35,121 nucleotides of DNA. It comes from Streptomyces sp. NWU339 (lineage in GTDB: Bacteria > Actinomycetota > Actinomycetes > Streptomycetales > Streptomycetaceae). The position numbers and the translations under genes were made by a program. Below the pieces are notes generated by a model. The model was not told the origin of the DNA and did not search any database. It saw only the letters and a list, made by a program, of their open reading frames with translations. Of this stretch, positions 21,520-30,041 are shown in pieces; within the stretch, counting starts at the first letter, position 1, and each line of letters starts with the position of its first letter. The stretch is from assembly GCF_003143855.1 (NCBI RefSeq), contig NZ_QFRK01000034.1, positions 31,139 to 66,259 on the forward strand, written 5' to 3'.

Positions 21520-23670
21520 TCAGCGGCGGCGCCCGGACGATGCCCGCTGCGCCGTCTTCTTCGCGTGGGCCGCCGCGTCTGCCACCGTGCGGTCCGGGTG
21601 GTGGGCGTGCAGGGTGTCCAGGATGCGCAGCGACGTGCCCGGGTCCGCCTCGGCCAGGGCGCCGACGAGGGCTGCGGCGCCGCCGGGCCAGGCGGCGGCC
21701 GCCGTGTCGAAGGCGGGGAGCAGGGTCGTCGGCGGGATGTCGGCCGCGGCCGGGGTGCCCGTCTCGTCCGCGTCGTACCGGCGCTTCACATGGCCGAGCA
21801 TGTCGTCGATCCAGCGCTGGTCCAGCTCCTCGACGAGCACCGTGGCGCGGGCGGTGAGGGGGACCGTGTCCTCGGGGACGGACTCTCCCCGGGCCAGCAG
21901 CAGCCCGCGGGCGGCGGCCCCGGTCACCGGGTCGGTGAGCGCGGCGCGCAGCACCGTGTCGGGAATCGCGGCGACATCGAGGCGGGCGAAGTACTCGGAC
22001 GTGCGGGCGGCATCGGCCTCGTCGGCCTTGGCCGCGGAGACGGCGCCGAGCAGTTCGCCCCATGCCTCGTCCGTGCCACCGCGGTGCGCGGCCCACGCGG
22101 CAAGCGTGGCGGCGGCGATCCGGGTGGGCCAGTGGCGGGTGGCGGCCACGGTCTCGGCCGCGTTCCACTCCGCCACGGTTTCCTGGTCGGGGGCGGCCAC
22201 ATGGCCGGCGGTGAGCACGTGGCGCATGACGGCGGCGCCGAGCGGGGTGAGTCCGTAGGTGTCGCCGGTACGGAATACGCAGCCGGTGGCGGCCAGTTGG
22301 TCCACGAGCGACGCCAGTCCGTGTGCGGGGGCGTCGAGTTCGGCGCGGTCGGCGTCCGTGACGGCGGGCATCCCGAGGAGTTGGGACAGCTCCTCGGGCG
22401 ACGGGAGCTCGTAGGCGTCGGGGGCGTTGCGCGACACGGGCGTCGGAGCGTCCTCCAGTTCGGGCGGCAGGCCGTCGGACTTCGCGTCGGCGATCTTGCG
22501 GGCGACCGAGTCGGGGGTGCTGCCGCGTTCGTACAGCGAGTAGAGGAGGTGCGCTGCGTCGAACGAGTACGCCTCCTGCGGGCCGGTGACCGGCGGCAGC
22601 CGTTCGGCCTGGGCGGCCAGGACGTCGGCGGCCAGCTCGAGCAGCTCCTGCGGGGTGCCGTCGGCCCACACGACGGTGGCGGGGCCGGGCAGGCCGCAGC
22701 GTTCCGCGACGTCGCGCAGCTCGTCGTCGAAGGTCCCGGCCGCGAGCGCCGCGGGGAGCGGGGCGGCGTGCAACAGGTCCCGGATCTCGTCGGGCGACGG
22801 GACCGCCGGCGGGGGCGGCAGCGGGACGGACGAGTCGCCGTAGTAGTCGAGGTGTTCGTCGAGCATGCGGTCGGCGAGCTCGACGTGCGGCATCGCCTCC
22901 GGGGCGGGGGCGAGTGCGGCGTGCCGGGCGGCGAACGCCTCCGCGAGCCCCGCCGCGGTCCACCGGTCGGTCAACGCATCGGCGATGCGCTCCAGTTCGC
23001 CGCTGAGCGCGTCGTCGGGGTGTCGGTCGTCCAGCGGCGGTGTGGGCAGCAACGGACCCGCCGGTGATGCCTCGCGGATGTCGCGGGCGAACGCGGCGAG
23101 CAGCGCCTCGCCGAGACGGATCCGCACGGCGAACGTCCGTTCCGCGAGGTCGGAACGGTGCAGCGGCTCGGGCAGGGCCGGCCGGTCGGCGTGCGGTGTG
23201 TTCTCGTGGGCGTCGAGCCAGGCCCCCACGGCAGCGGGGTCGTCCGGGTCGACACCGTCGGCGGTCAGCAGCGACGCGTACCAGCGGTGCCAGGTCAGAT
23301 TCGCCGGGTCCGCCATGGCGCGGCGGAAGCCGGGCACGGCGTCCTCGACGGCGGCGAGCAGGCGCGCGTGGCGCTTGGCGTTGAGCCGGCCCGCTGTCCG
23401 GACCCGGTCGGCGAGGGTGCTGAGGACGTCGGGCAGGGCGTCCAGCTCGTCGTCGCCGGCGCACAGCAGCTGCGGCAGGTCCTCGTGCAGCACCTGCCGC
23501 AGCAGGCCGGGGGTCGGCTCCGGCACGCCCGCCCTGCGGTCCGCTCCGCGCAGCGCGAGCATCGTCAGCACAGCGTCCGTGAGGCGCTCCGGCAGTGCGA
23601 CGCCTCTCTTCCCCATCGCCCAGCTGAGGAAGTCGTCGCGGCCGGTGTTCAAGGCGTTCGTACGAGTCAC
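21520..23670 (-). CDS. Large protein of unknown function (716 residues)
   Basis: This uninterrupted 716-residue, Ala/Asp/Leu-rich protein has no signal peptide and no transmembrane helix. It starts TRTNALNTGRDDFLSWAMGK and is predicted mostly helical. A Pro-rich linker (SSVPLPPPPAVPSPDE, about residue 285) separates an N-terminal from a C-terminal half. The C-terminal half contains a winged-helix-like stretch (LVDQLAATGCVFRTGDTYGL, TPLGAAVMRHVL) and ends in a HEAT-like and basic tail (AHAKKTAQRASSGRRR). The start is GTG 23670; ATG 23616 (MGKRGVALPERL) is an alternative. I do not recognise a family. Codon use is that of a real gene; the 907-residue frame on the same strand is a shadow. Confidence 0.82.
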   Translation of the reverse strand: MTRTNALNTGRDDFLSWAMGKRGVALPERLTDAVLTMLALRGADRRAGVPEPTPGLLRQVLHEDLPQLLCAGDDELDALPDVLSTLADRVRTAGRLNAKRHARLLAAVEDAVPGFRRAMADPANLTWHRWYASLLTADGVDPDDPAAVGAWLDAHENTPHADRPALPEPLHRSDLAERTFAVRIRLGEALLAAFARDIREASPAGPLLPTPPLDDRHPDDALSGELERIADALTDRWTAAGLAEAFAARHAALAPAPEAMPHVELADRMLDEHLDYYGDSSVPLPPPPAVPSPDEIRDLLHAAPLPAALAAGTFDDELRDVAERCGLPGPATVVWADGTPQELLELAADVLAAQAERLPPVTGPQEAYSFDAAHLLYSLYERGSTPDSVARKIADAKSDGLPPELEDAPTPVSRNAPDAYELPSPEELSQLLGMPAVTDADRAELDAPAHGLASLVDQLAATGCVFRTGDTYGLTPLGAAVMRHVLTAGHVAAPDQETVAEWNAAETVAATRHWPTRIAAATLAAWAAHRGGTDEAWGELLGAVSAAKADEADAARTSEYFARLDVAAIPDTVLRAALTDPVTGAAARGLLLARGESVPEDTVPLTARATVLVEELDQRWIDDMLGHVKRRYDADETGTPAAADIPPTTLLPAFDTAAAAWPGGAAALVGALAEADPGTSLRILDTLHAHHPDRTVADAAAHAKKTAQRASSGRRR

Positions 23671-23889
23671 TCGTGGAGCGTATGAGTGCGGGCGGCCCCG
23701 GTGATCCTTCCGGGCCCGGGGTTAGCCCGATCGGGCGAGTGATACGTCTGTGTGGCCCGCTCCCCGGCACACCGGACGGAGCGGCGGCGAGACCGGTCGG
23801 AGCCCGGAACCGGCAGGGGCGGGGTGGGGGCGGGGCGGGATTCGCGTGGTGGCGATGAGTTCGCGTCGGGCGGACAGTCAGCACCGCAC

Positions 23890-24080
23890 ATGGACACCTC
23901 CGACACCCCGTCCCTGCCCGATCTCACTCCCGCCGTCCAGGCGGTGACGCAGCTGCTCGGCGTGATCGGCGACGAGCGCCCGGCGCTTTGACCCCGTGTC
24001 CCGAGTACGCGGCGCGGGAGCTGCCGGCCCCCATCGAGGGGCTGCCCTCGCCTTCCGGGACGCGGCACTCAGTGCTTGTC
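23890..24080 (+). pseudogene. TIGR03086/mycothiol-dependent (DinB-like) family, broken N-terminus
   Basis: From ATG 23890 the frame reads TSDTPSLPDLTPAVQAVTQL, then LGVIGDERPAL and stop. In the next frames it continues as TPCPEYAARELPAPIEGL and ALAFRDAAL. Together they match the start of TIGR03086-type proteins (LPDLTPAAQAV..L..VxDDxLxxPTPCPEYxVRELLxHIxGL). At least two frame changes occur and the rest is lost. Confidence 0.65.
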
Positions 24081-24260
24081 GACTTCCCACAACGAGACAT
24101 GACGAGCCCTGCGTTCGCACGTCGGCGGGCGACTCAACCGCCCGCCGGGTCAGCACTCCTCCGGCCGGCACCGAAGCTGCAAAGCCCGTCACAGACGACG
24201 GAGCTACGAGAAGAGCATCTCGACCAATCTTGACGAGGCGTCAGGGAAGTCGGCCTTGGG

Positions 24261-24317
24261 TCAGCAAGAGTCCTGCCGCAGCTGCCCGTAGACGGCCACA
24301 TCGTGGAATCGTCCGCC
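24261..24317 (-). pseudogene. Tail of a RimJ-type GNAT acetyltransferase
   Basis: The minus frame GRFHDVAVYGQLRQDSC followed by stop is the usual C-terminus of RimJ/RimL-like acetyltransferases (GRYHDVxVYGLLREE). Only about 18 codons remain. Sequence between 24080 and 24260 shows no gene. Confidence 0.45.
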
Positions 24318-24434
24318 ACTCCGCCTCAAGCGTGCAATCTGCTCGGCCGCCGTCTCGCAAGCGACCGGAAAGCGAGAGCCGGTGACCGGCAGTCTCCCAC
24401 CCGCCAGTCACTGACTCCCCCGCATTCCGGCAGG

Positions 24435-24611
24435 TCAGCGTACTCGCCCTCGTGGTTTCAGCGGCACCGGCGGGAACTCGGGGGCCGACAGCGGGTCCCC
24501 GTCGTAGCCCTTCACCTCACCGAAGCGGGCGCCTTCCATCCAGTCCCGGCGGGCCTGTTCGATCTCCTCCTGGGTCCGGCCGATCCAGTTCCAGGACATA
24601 ACGAACCCTGC
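24435..24611 (-). pseudogene. Pirin-family protein, C-terminal fragment
   Basis: The minus frame reads VMSWNWIGRTQEEIEQARRD, then WMEGARFGEVKGYDGDPLSA and PEFPPVPLKPRGRVR. This corresponds to the C-terminal end of actinobacterial pirins (MxWNFVxRxxEEIxxAxxDW....RFGxVxGYDGxxLPAPELP). The metal-binding N-terminal cupin is absent. The small ATG at 24617 is incidental. Confidence 0.65.
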
Positions 24612-24651
24612 GCACATCAGTGCAGGTCAGCGGCGTTCCGGACCGCCGACG

Positions 24652-24690
24652 GTCAGCAAACTGTCAGCATCGGTCCCGGAGGAGTCAGCA
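24652..24690 (+). repeat. Three GTCAGCA repeats ahead of the integrase fragment
   Basis: GTCAGCA occurs at 24652-24658, 24663-24669 and 24684-24690. The last follows GGAGGA, and the integrase start is four bases later. Such short direct repeats could be integrase arm-type or repressor sites of the lost element. This is inferred only from repetition and position. Confidence 0.35.
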
Positions 24691-24693
24691 ACC

Positions 24694-25085
24694 GTGAGTT
24701 CCGCTGCCCTGGTTCGTGGGATGGGGCCGTTCTTCAGGCAGTGTGAGCATCCGCGGTCGCAGTGGTCGAGGTGTCCGCACCTGTACAAGGTCCGTTACCG
24801 GTCTGCGGTGGGGAGGCAGGTGGAGGAAGTCCGGGTTCGCAAACCAAGAGCGGGCGTCGCGCTTTTGACGGAGGTCTACAACGCGAGGAAAGCCGCGCCG
24901 CGCGGTCAGGCCGGGGTGGAACGGGTCGCCAGGTACGGGGCGATGCGGTTCGAGGAGTACGCCCGTGAGTGGAAGGCCGGGCAGCGGGGCCGGGCCGGCG
25001 TCGGTGGCGCTTCTGGACTCCCTGCTGCCAATCCCTCTGCTGCCGCTGCTGGGCAGCCGACGGATGAACACCTTCGAAACCAGAC
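24694..25085 (+). pseudogene. Tyrosine recombinase (integrase), N-terminal fragment with frameshift
   Basis: From GTG 24694, after GGAGGAG, the frame reads GPFFRQCEHPRSQWSRCPHL, then YKVRYRSAVGRQVEEVRVRK, then LLTEVYNARKAAPRGQAG and ARYGAMRFEEYAREWKAGQR. It then shifts to ASVALLDSLLPIPLLPLLGS and RRMNTFETRR. This is the arm-binding/SAM-like start of actinomycete tyrosine integrases, typical of integrative conjugative elements. The catalytic R-H-R-Y domain is missing. It is the relic of an integrated element. Confidence 0.75.
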
Positions 25086-25163
25086 GTCGGGACGGACCCC
25101 TGTGGGGCTCGTAAAGTCATCGCTGCAGGGGGAGCCCGCGTGCACGACCCCTCGGCGGTGGCG

Positions 25164-25417
25164 ATGAACACCCATGCCGAGAGGTTCATCCGCAGCGTGC
25201 GGCCGAGTGCACCGACCAGATGCTGCCCCACAACGAGCAACACGCACGGCGTGTCCTCGCCGAGTACACCGAGCATGACAACTCCGGAAGGCCGCACCGG
25301 GCCCTGCGGCTTCGCGCACCAGCCGACGACCCGGACGTCATCCCACTCCCGGCCCAGCGGATCCAGCGCCACGACGTCCTCAGCGGACTCGTCCACGAGT
25401 ACCGCGACACACCCTGA
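25164..25417 (+). pseudogene. Integrase-core transposase, C-terminal fragment
   Basis: Across two frames the sequence reads MNTHAERFIRSVR, then ECTDQMLPHNEQHARRVLAE, then YTEHDNSGRPHRALRLRAPA and VIPLPAQRIQRHDVLSGLVH. This is the end of the rve core (MNAxAERFxxTVRxECxDxxL...YxxHYNxxRPHRxL) with the catalytic Glu region. One G is missing near 25200, so the frame is shifted. The N-terminal part is absent here. Confidence 0.8.
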
Positions 25418-25499
25418 CGAAGATCATGACGCTCTGGCAAGCGCCCAGCTCAACGCATGTACGGACTTTTGGCATCCAACAGGCCGCCCCGCAGCCGGC

Positions 25500-26264
25500 T
25501 CATTGGCTTGCGGCGCTCTTCACGTACGCCTCGTACCCCTCCTCCTCCAGCCGCTCGGCCAGTTCCGGGCCGCCGGAGTCGACGATCCGGCCGTCCGCGA
25601 AGACGTGTACGTGATCGGGGTGGACGTAGCGCAGAATGCGCGTGTAGTGGGTGATCAGCAGGGTGGCGACCGCGCCGGTGGCGCGGACGCGGTTGACGCC
25701 CTCGGAGACGATGCGTAGCGCGTCGATGTCCAGACCGGAATCGGTTTCGTCCAGAATGGCGATCTTCGGCTTCAAGAGTTCCAGCTGAAGGATCTCGTGG
25801 CGCTTCTTCTCGCCCCCGGAGAAGCCCTCGTTCACGTTCCGCTCGGCGAAGGACGGGTCGATCTGCAGCCGCTCCATCGCCGCCTGGACCTCCTTCAGCC
25901 AGGTGCGCAGTCGCGGGGCCTCACCGTGCACGGCGGTGGTGGCCGACCGCAGGAAGTTGGACATGGAGACGCCGGGGACCTCGACCGGGTACTGCATGGC
26001 GAGGAACAGGCCGGCCCGCGCCCGCTCGTCGACCTTCATGGCGAGCAGGTCCTCTCCGTCCAGGAAAGCTGCGCCGGAGGTGACCTGGTATTTGGGATGC
26101 CCGGCGAGAGCGTAGGCGAGGGTGGTCTTGCCGGAGCCGTTGGGCCCCATGAGGGCGTGCGTCTCGCCCTGCCGCACGGTCAGGTCGACACCGCGGAGGA
26201 TCTCCCTCGGACCGTGATCGGTCAGGACCTGGCAGTGCAGGTGGTCGATGACCAGCGTTGCCAT
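25500..26264 (-). CDS. sufC: SufC-type ABC ATPase, orphan copy
   Basis: SufC is the ATPase of the SufBCD iron-sulfur cluster assembly scaffold. The 254-residue protein is complete: Walker A GPNGSGKTT (40-48), Q-loop LAMQYPVEVPGVS, signature GFSGGEKKRHE (148-157), Walker B IAILDETDSGLD and H-loop THYTR (H206). SufC-specific features such as the ETDSGLD box are kept. A GAGAAGG precedes the start. No sufB, sufD, sufS or sufU lies nearby, unlike the usual suf operon, so this is a stray second copy or a duplicated paralogue. It is divergent from a dead inorganic pyrophosphatase gene. Confidence 0.93.
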   Translation of the reverse strand: MATLVIDHLHCQVLTDHGPREILRGVDLTVRQGETHALMGPNGSGKTTLAYALAGHPKYQVTSGAAFLDGEDLLAMKVDERARAGLFLAMQYPVEVPGVSMSNFLRSATTAVHGEAPRLRTWLKEVQAAMERLQIDPSFAERNVNEGFSGGEKKRHEILQLELLKPKIAILDETDSGLDIDALRIVSEGVNRVRATGAVATLLITHYTRILRYVHPDHVHVFADGRIVDSGGPELAERLEEEGYEAYVKSAASQ

Positions 26265-26423
26265 GCCTTCTCACCCCTCTTCTTCCTCGTGGAAACGGGA
26301 CACGGCCGATCAGCGGGGCACCATGGACATGCACGCGGAGCGTGCCGGTGACGGGGCTCACCGCAAACCGCGGCAGTATGCCGCTGACGGCTCCCGGTCC
26401 CATGGCGTGGCCAGGAGGAGGCA

Positions 26424-26860
26424 GTGCAACTCGACGTGATCGTGGAGATCCACGAGGGATCCCGCAACGCATGCGAGAGGGACCACGAACTGCACCGCAT
26501 CCGGCTGGACCGCATGCTGTTCACCTCGACCAAGTACCCGGCCGACCACGGCTCCATCGAGGGAACACTCGAACGCGCCGGGACCCGCTCGACGCACTTG
26601 TCATGGTCGGCGAGCCGACGTTTCCCGGATGTCTGATCGAATGCCGGGCTGTCGGCATGTTCTGCATGAAGGACGAGCGCGGCCCGGACGAGAAGACCCT
26701 CTGCACGCCCGCCCACGACCCACGCTACGCCCACGTCCAGGACACAAGGGACGTTCCCGCCTTCGACGAGTTGGAGATCACCTACTTCTTCGAGGCCCAT
26801 AGGACCTCGCGCCCGGCAAGAGCGCCAAGGATCGCACTGGGCGGGTCAGCGGCTCAGTAA
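26424..26860 (+). pseudogene. ppa: Inorganic pyrophosphatase, two frameshifts and lost C-terminus
   Basis: The first frame reads QLDVIVEIHEGSRNACERDH, then IRLDRMLFTSTKYPADHGSI. After a lost base near 26580 it continues DPLDALVMVGEPTFPGCLIE, then CRAVGMFCMKDERGPDEKTL and DVPAFDELEITYFFEAHR. A second shift near 26800 leads to KDLAPGKSAKD. This is a family I soluble inorganic pyrophosphatase, with the metal-binding DPLDALV motif present, but it is split into three frames. Some conserved residues have also changed (Lys to His-Glu in EIHEGS), so decay is well advanced. Streptomyces has another, essential ppa elsewhere. Confidence 0.85.
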
Positions 26861-27018
26861 CGGCTTCCCGAGGCTTGCGGGGCTGCTCGCCCCGGGCAGC
26901 TGCCCCCTGGAAGAGGGGGTTCAGCTCTGTGCCCGCGCCCCGGCTCTCGGTGCTGTCTCCAGCCCGGCAGCAGGAGAGTCGCACTCCCTCTCGCGCGTTG
27001 CACCCGCTCGGACGCGAC

Positions 27019-27057
27019 GGTGCCCTCCCCCGGGGGTGAGGACCGGGAGAGGGCACC
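27019..27057 (-). terminator. Hairpin after the doxX gene
   Basis: GGTGCCCTC (27019-27027) pairs with GAGGGCACC (27049-27057), and the inner CCCGG/CCGGG extends the stem. It begins 22 bp past the DoxX stop. Confidence 0.75.
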
Positions 27058-27078
27058 GCGGGGTGGGCCTGGGGAACG

Positions 27079-27537
27079 TCAGGCGGCGACCGGGGTCTGT
27101 TCGGCCGTGCGCTGGTCCGCGGTCCGCGGGCCGTGGCGGCGGGTGAACAGCCGGTCCAGGCCGAAGGCACCGGAGCCGGTGAACACCAGCAGGAACATGG
27201 CCCAGCAGTACATGGCCGCGCCCTCGCCGCTGTTCTGGAGCGGCCACAGGGCTTCGGGCTGGTGCACGCTGAAGTAGGCGTAGGCCATGGCGCCCGACGA
27301 TATGAACGCGGCGGCCCGGGTGCCCAGGCCGAGCAGGACCAGGCCGCCGCCGACGAACTCGATCACGGCCGCGTACCAGTGGGGCCAGGCCCCGGGCTCG
27401 GCGGTGCCGCCGCTGCCGCCCGCGCCGCCGAGCACACCGAACAGTGCGGCGGCGCCGTGGCAGGCGAAGAGCAGGCCGACGGCGATGCGGAAGAGGCCGA
27501 GGGCGTACGGCTGGGCGCTGTTGAGGCGTCCGGACAT
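27079..27537 (-). CDS. DoxX-family membrane protein
   Basis: This 152-residue integral membrane protein has four predicted helices: ALGLFRIAVGLLFACHGAAA, the second around AAVIEFVGGGLVLLGLG, then AAAFISSGAMAYAYFSVHQP and MYCWAMFLLVFTGSGAFGLD. The motifs FRIAVGLLFACHG and GLGTRAAAF are typical of DoxX (PF07681). Members work with redox or thiol stress enzymes in some actinobacteria; the precise activity is unsettled. The start ATG 27537 follows GAAGGAG by nine bases. A terminator lies behind it and an AT-rich inverted repeat ahead, so it is a regulated single-gene unit. Confidence 0.92.
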   Translation of the reverse strand: MSGRLNSAQPYALGLFRIAVGLLFACHGAAALFGVLGGAGGSGGTAEPGAWPHWYAAVIEFVGGGLVLLGLGTRAAAFISSGAMAYAYFSVHQPEALWPLQNSGEGAAMYCWAMFLLVFTGSGAFGLDRLFTRRHGPRTADQRTAEQTPVAA

Positions 27538-27636
27538 GTGGGAGGTCTCCTTCGGTAGACCGGTCCGGTCCGAAAGGGACCGGGCCGGGGACGAGGACCG
27601 AGTCGAAACCCCGCATCAGGTGCACCCAATTTATGC

Positions 27637-27648
27637 TTGCAAATGCAA
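27637..27648. promoter_or_regulatory. AT-rich inverted repeat upstream of doxX
   Basis: TTGCA-AA-TGCAA (27637-27648) has perfect 5-bp arms inside an AT-rich island (27628-27660), 100 bp ahead of the doxX start. Its size and context suit a MarR/ArsR-like operator over the promoter. No regulator gene is next to it. Confidence 0.45.
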
Positions 27649-27879
27649 CATTTGACTTGGGGGTAACGCGGGAATGAAGGGTCAACCGCTTGCCGTCGCG
27701 GGTGAGTACGGCTCGACCCCGCCCTCACATTCAAGAGTGCAATCGCATGCACACCCAGAGTCACATTCTGCGGCCAGGTGTGGCTTCGCGCGAGCCGAGT
27801 CGCCAAGCGTGTCCGCGTCACCCGCTCGGTTCGGTCTCCGCCACCGCCCTCAGCCGGACAGCCGGCCGCCCGCGGCCGT

Positions 27880-28093
27880 CCCCGGCGCCGGGCGCTCCGC
27901 CACGCGCGCGTGCTCCAGTCAGCGGGTGCGGCAACGCCGCCAGGAACGCCCGATCGCTCGCATCGAACCGTGGCCCGCTCCGGCCCGGCCGCCGTTCGAG
28001 CACCGTGATCTGATGGCGCAGCGCCAGAATCTCCACGTCCTTGTCCCGGTCGCTCATCGGTGGCAGGCGCAGCATGGCTAACGCGTTGGTCAC
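27880..28093 (-). pseudogene. Integrase-core transposase, N-terminal fragment (copy C)
   Basis: The minus frame reads MTNALAMLRLPPMSDRDKDV, then EILALRHQITVLERRPGRSG, then PRFDASDRAFLAALPHPLT. This is the start of an IS3/IS481-like transposase (MSDRDKDAEILALRHQLxVLxRQL...FxxADRAFLAALLH). It belongs to a different subgroup from copies at 10050 and 28255. It is cut after about 65 residues. Between 27660 and 27880 I see no gene. Confidence 0.75.
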
Positions 28094-28254
28094 CCTCGGG
28101 TAGACCAGTCACAACAGCACGATCGATCATGTTGCCGCGGCCATCGACGGCCGCGGCGGAGCGCCGATTCGAGCGACGGCCCTCAGGATCCGGCACTCCC
28201 CCACACCGGCTCCCAGCAGGGCCGATGAGGATTTCGGCGCGGGCAGTGTCGGCG

Positions 28255-28548
28255 TGCGGTGCAGTCCCACGTGACAGCGACGAACCTGCGGTGCCAGGCG
28301 AGCAGGGTGGAGGGGGTGACCGGGAAGACCTCGCGCCGGTGTCACCGGGATATCGGCACGGACAGGGCGGCGTACCGGAACCGGTCGCCGGCTCGGAGCG
28401 GACCGGACCGGCGATCTGACGGCGCAGGACCGCGTTCTCGTGTTGCGGCACGAGCAGCTCAGCGTCCTTGGTGGTGTCGCGGCGTGGCAGCACCGACGGG
28501 ACGGACAGCAGCCCTCCGGGCCACCTCGTACAGCAGGGATACGGTCAC
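28255..28548 (-). pseudogene. Integrase-core transposase, N-terminal fragment (copy D)
   Basis: From GTG 28548 the minus strand gives VSLLYEVARRAAVRPVG. After a frame change it reads PRRDTTKDAELLVPQHENAV, then LRRQIAGPVRSEPATGS, and after further shifts VFPVTPSTLLAWHRRFVAVT. It matches the start of the same transposase type as at 10050-10236 and reaches further into the protein. Its upstream ~90 bp also resembles 10237-10330. Multiple frame changes make it dead. Confidence 0.72.
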
Positions 28549-28799
28549 GCGGACATGCTCCCGGGGCCGAACCGCACCACTCCCACCTGCGCCGATGGCT
28601 TTTCGAGTGGGACAAGGGGCAGCTTCGTCGCCGATCCCGGTACTGCCGTGTCCGGCGGCGACTACGTCGACGGGCACTGGTCAGCGGAGGGGCCTGGGGG
28701 CTAGCACGGCCGGCTCTCCTCCCGGCCCTGTTCAGTCGTGCCCACGGACATCCGTCCATCACTATGGGGGGAAAGATCTGATTTGCCTGGAGGCCTTGC

Positions 28800-29252
28800 A
28801 TGCACCGTGATGGTTTTCCCGCCCCGGATTCCGGGCTCCTCCTCACTCACTTTCTGACGGTGGCCGACGTAGCCCGATCTCGCGCCTTCTACACCGACGT
28901 TCTCGGCGGTGAGGTGGTGCTCGAGGAGAACCCCTGCACCATCAAGCTCGGCAACGGATGGATCATCATGAACCCGGGCGGCGGCCCCACCCCGGACAAG
29001 CCAGACGTCACCCTGCGCCCGCCCACCGACCCCAGCACGGTCAGCAGCTTCCTCAACCTCCGTGTCGCCGACATCGAGGCATGCCACCGAGAGTGGAGTG
29101 CGAAGGGCGCCGAATTCCTCACGCCACCCATCGATCGCACGGCCGAGCTGCGGTGCTACTTGCGCGACCCGGACGGCTATCTCATCGAAGTCGGGCAGGC
29201 CACCGGCATGCTGCACGGCGTCTACGCCGACCCGCCCGCCGGTACCAGCTAG
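28800..29252 (+). CDS. VOC (glyoxalase/dioxygenase-like) family protein
   Basis: This 150-residue protein has the paired beta-alpha-beta-beta-beta modules of the vicinal oxygen chelate fold: LTHFLTVADVARSRAFYTDV, then LGGEVVLEENPCTIKLGNGW in the first half, and FLNLRVADIEACHREWSAKG, then YLRDPDGYLIEVGQATGML in the second. Metal-ligand positions His17 (LTHF) and Glu (LIEVGQ) are present, so it may be a metalloenzyme; such proteins include glyoxalases, fosfomycin/bleomycin resistance proteins and dioxygenases. The substrate cannot be told. The start ATG 28800 follows TGGAGG. It is convergent with a methyltransferase. Confidence 0.9.
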   Translation: MHRDGFPAPDSGLLLTHFLTVADVARSRAFYTDVLGGEVVLEENPCTIKLGNGWIIMNPGGGPTPDKPDVTLRPPTDPSTVSSFLNLRVADIEACHREWSAKGAEFLTPPIDRTAELRCYLRDPDGYLIEVGQATGMLHGVYADPPAGTS

Positions 29253-29378
29253 TGCCGCGTCAGACACGTTCGCCCCGTTGACGACCTTGCGTAACGGGTG
29301 TCGGCGCCGTGGCGATTCCGCACCGTCGGGACCGCGTCCTCGCTGTGCGGTTCAGGATGCAGCCGCCCTTGTGGACTG

Positions 29379-30041
29379 TCAGCCGGGGTTGGCCGGCGGT
29401 TCCGCGGTACCGACGATGAAGCTGCCGCCCACGGTCCGGACATCGGCTGAGCACCCCAGCGCGGCGAGCTTGTCCGTGAGCTCTCCGGCGTCGTGGAAGA
29501 CCTTCACGACGCGATACGGGCTGCCGTCGTCGAGTCGGCGCTGCACCGCAGGGATGGGCTGCTGGACGAGGACTTCCTCGCGGGCGGCCTCTGCGGGGCC
29601 ATCGTCGACGAAGATCGCTTTGCCGTGCGGTGCCAGCGCGGCGGCGATGGTGTTCCAGAAGTCCGGTAGGCGGGACGGCGGGATGTGGGAGAGCCAGAAG
29701 GCGAAGAACACGGTGTCGTAGCGGCGCGGCGGCCGCCAGGTGAACAGATCGGCCTGAATGAACTGGACGTTGGGGGAAGCGATCCGCGCACGCGCGATAC
29801 CCAGTGTCTCGTCCGACACGTCGACGGCGGTCACCGAGCGCCCCCGAGCGGCGAGCGCCCCGGTCCACTGGCCCGTTCCGCAGGCCAACTCCAGCACGTC
29901 CCCGGCGATCGGGAGGTCGTCCGCCGCAGCCAGCAACTCCCGCAGTTCCTCGCGCTCGGCATAGGGCCGGTCGTATCCGCCCGCGTGGGCCCGGTAGTAG
30001 GCGATCTGCTCCGTTAAAAGGGCATCCTCATCGCTGTCCAT
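29379..30041 (-). CDS. Class I SAM-dependent methyltransferase
   Basis: This 220-residue protein starts at ATG 30041 (DSDEDALLTEQIAYYRAHAG), with GGTAGGG upstream; the longer frame to 30293 is not supported. It shows the pattern YYRAHAGGYDRPYAEREELR, motif I VLELACGTGQWTGALAARG, acidic motif II SVTAVDVSDETLGIARARI, then ADLFTWRPPRRYDTVFFAFW and SHIPPSRLPDFWNTIAAAL. These mark a methyltransferase_25/11 type enzyme acting on a small molecule, substrate unknown. It is convergent with the VOC gene and appears monocistronic. Confidence 0.9.
   Translation of the reverse strand: MDSDEDALLTEQIAYYRAHAGGYDRPYAEREELRELLAAADDLPIAGDVLELACGTGQWTGALAARGRSVTAVDVSDETLGIARARIASPNVQFIQADLFTWRPPRRYDTVFFAFWLSHIPPSRLPDFWNTIAAALAPHGKAIFVDDGPAEAAREEVLVQQPIPAVQRRLDDGSPYRVVKVFHDAGELTDKLAALGCSADVRTVGGSFIVGTAEPPANPG

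Noticed and set aside
23690..23760. Possible tRNA from a GGTTAGCCCGATCGGG-like stretch
   Set aside because: No cloverleaf with acceptor, anticodon and T arms can be built around it.
21161..23884. A 907-residue minus-strand ORF over the large unknown gene
   Set aside because: It is dominated by Arg/Pro/Gly/Ala runs and is a frame shadow of the 716-residue gene on the same strand, caused by high GC.
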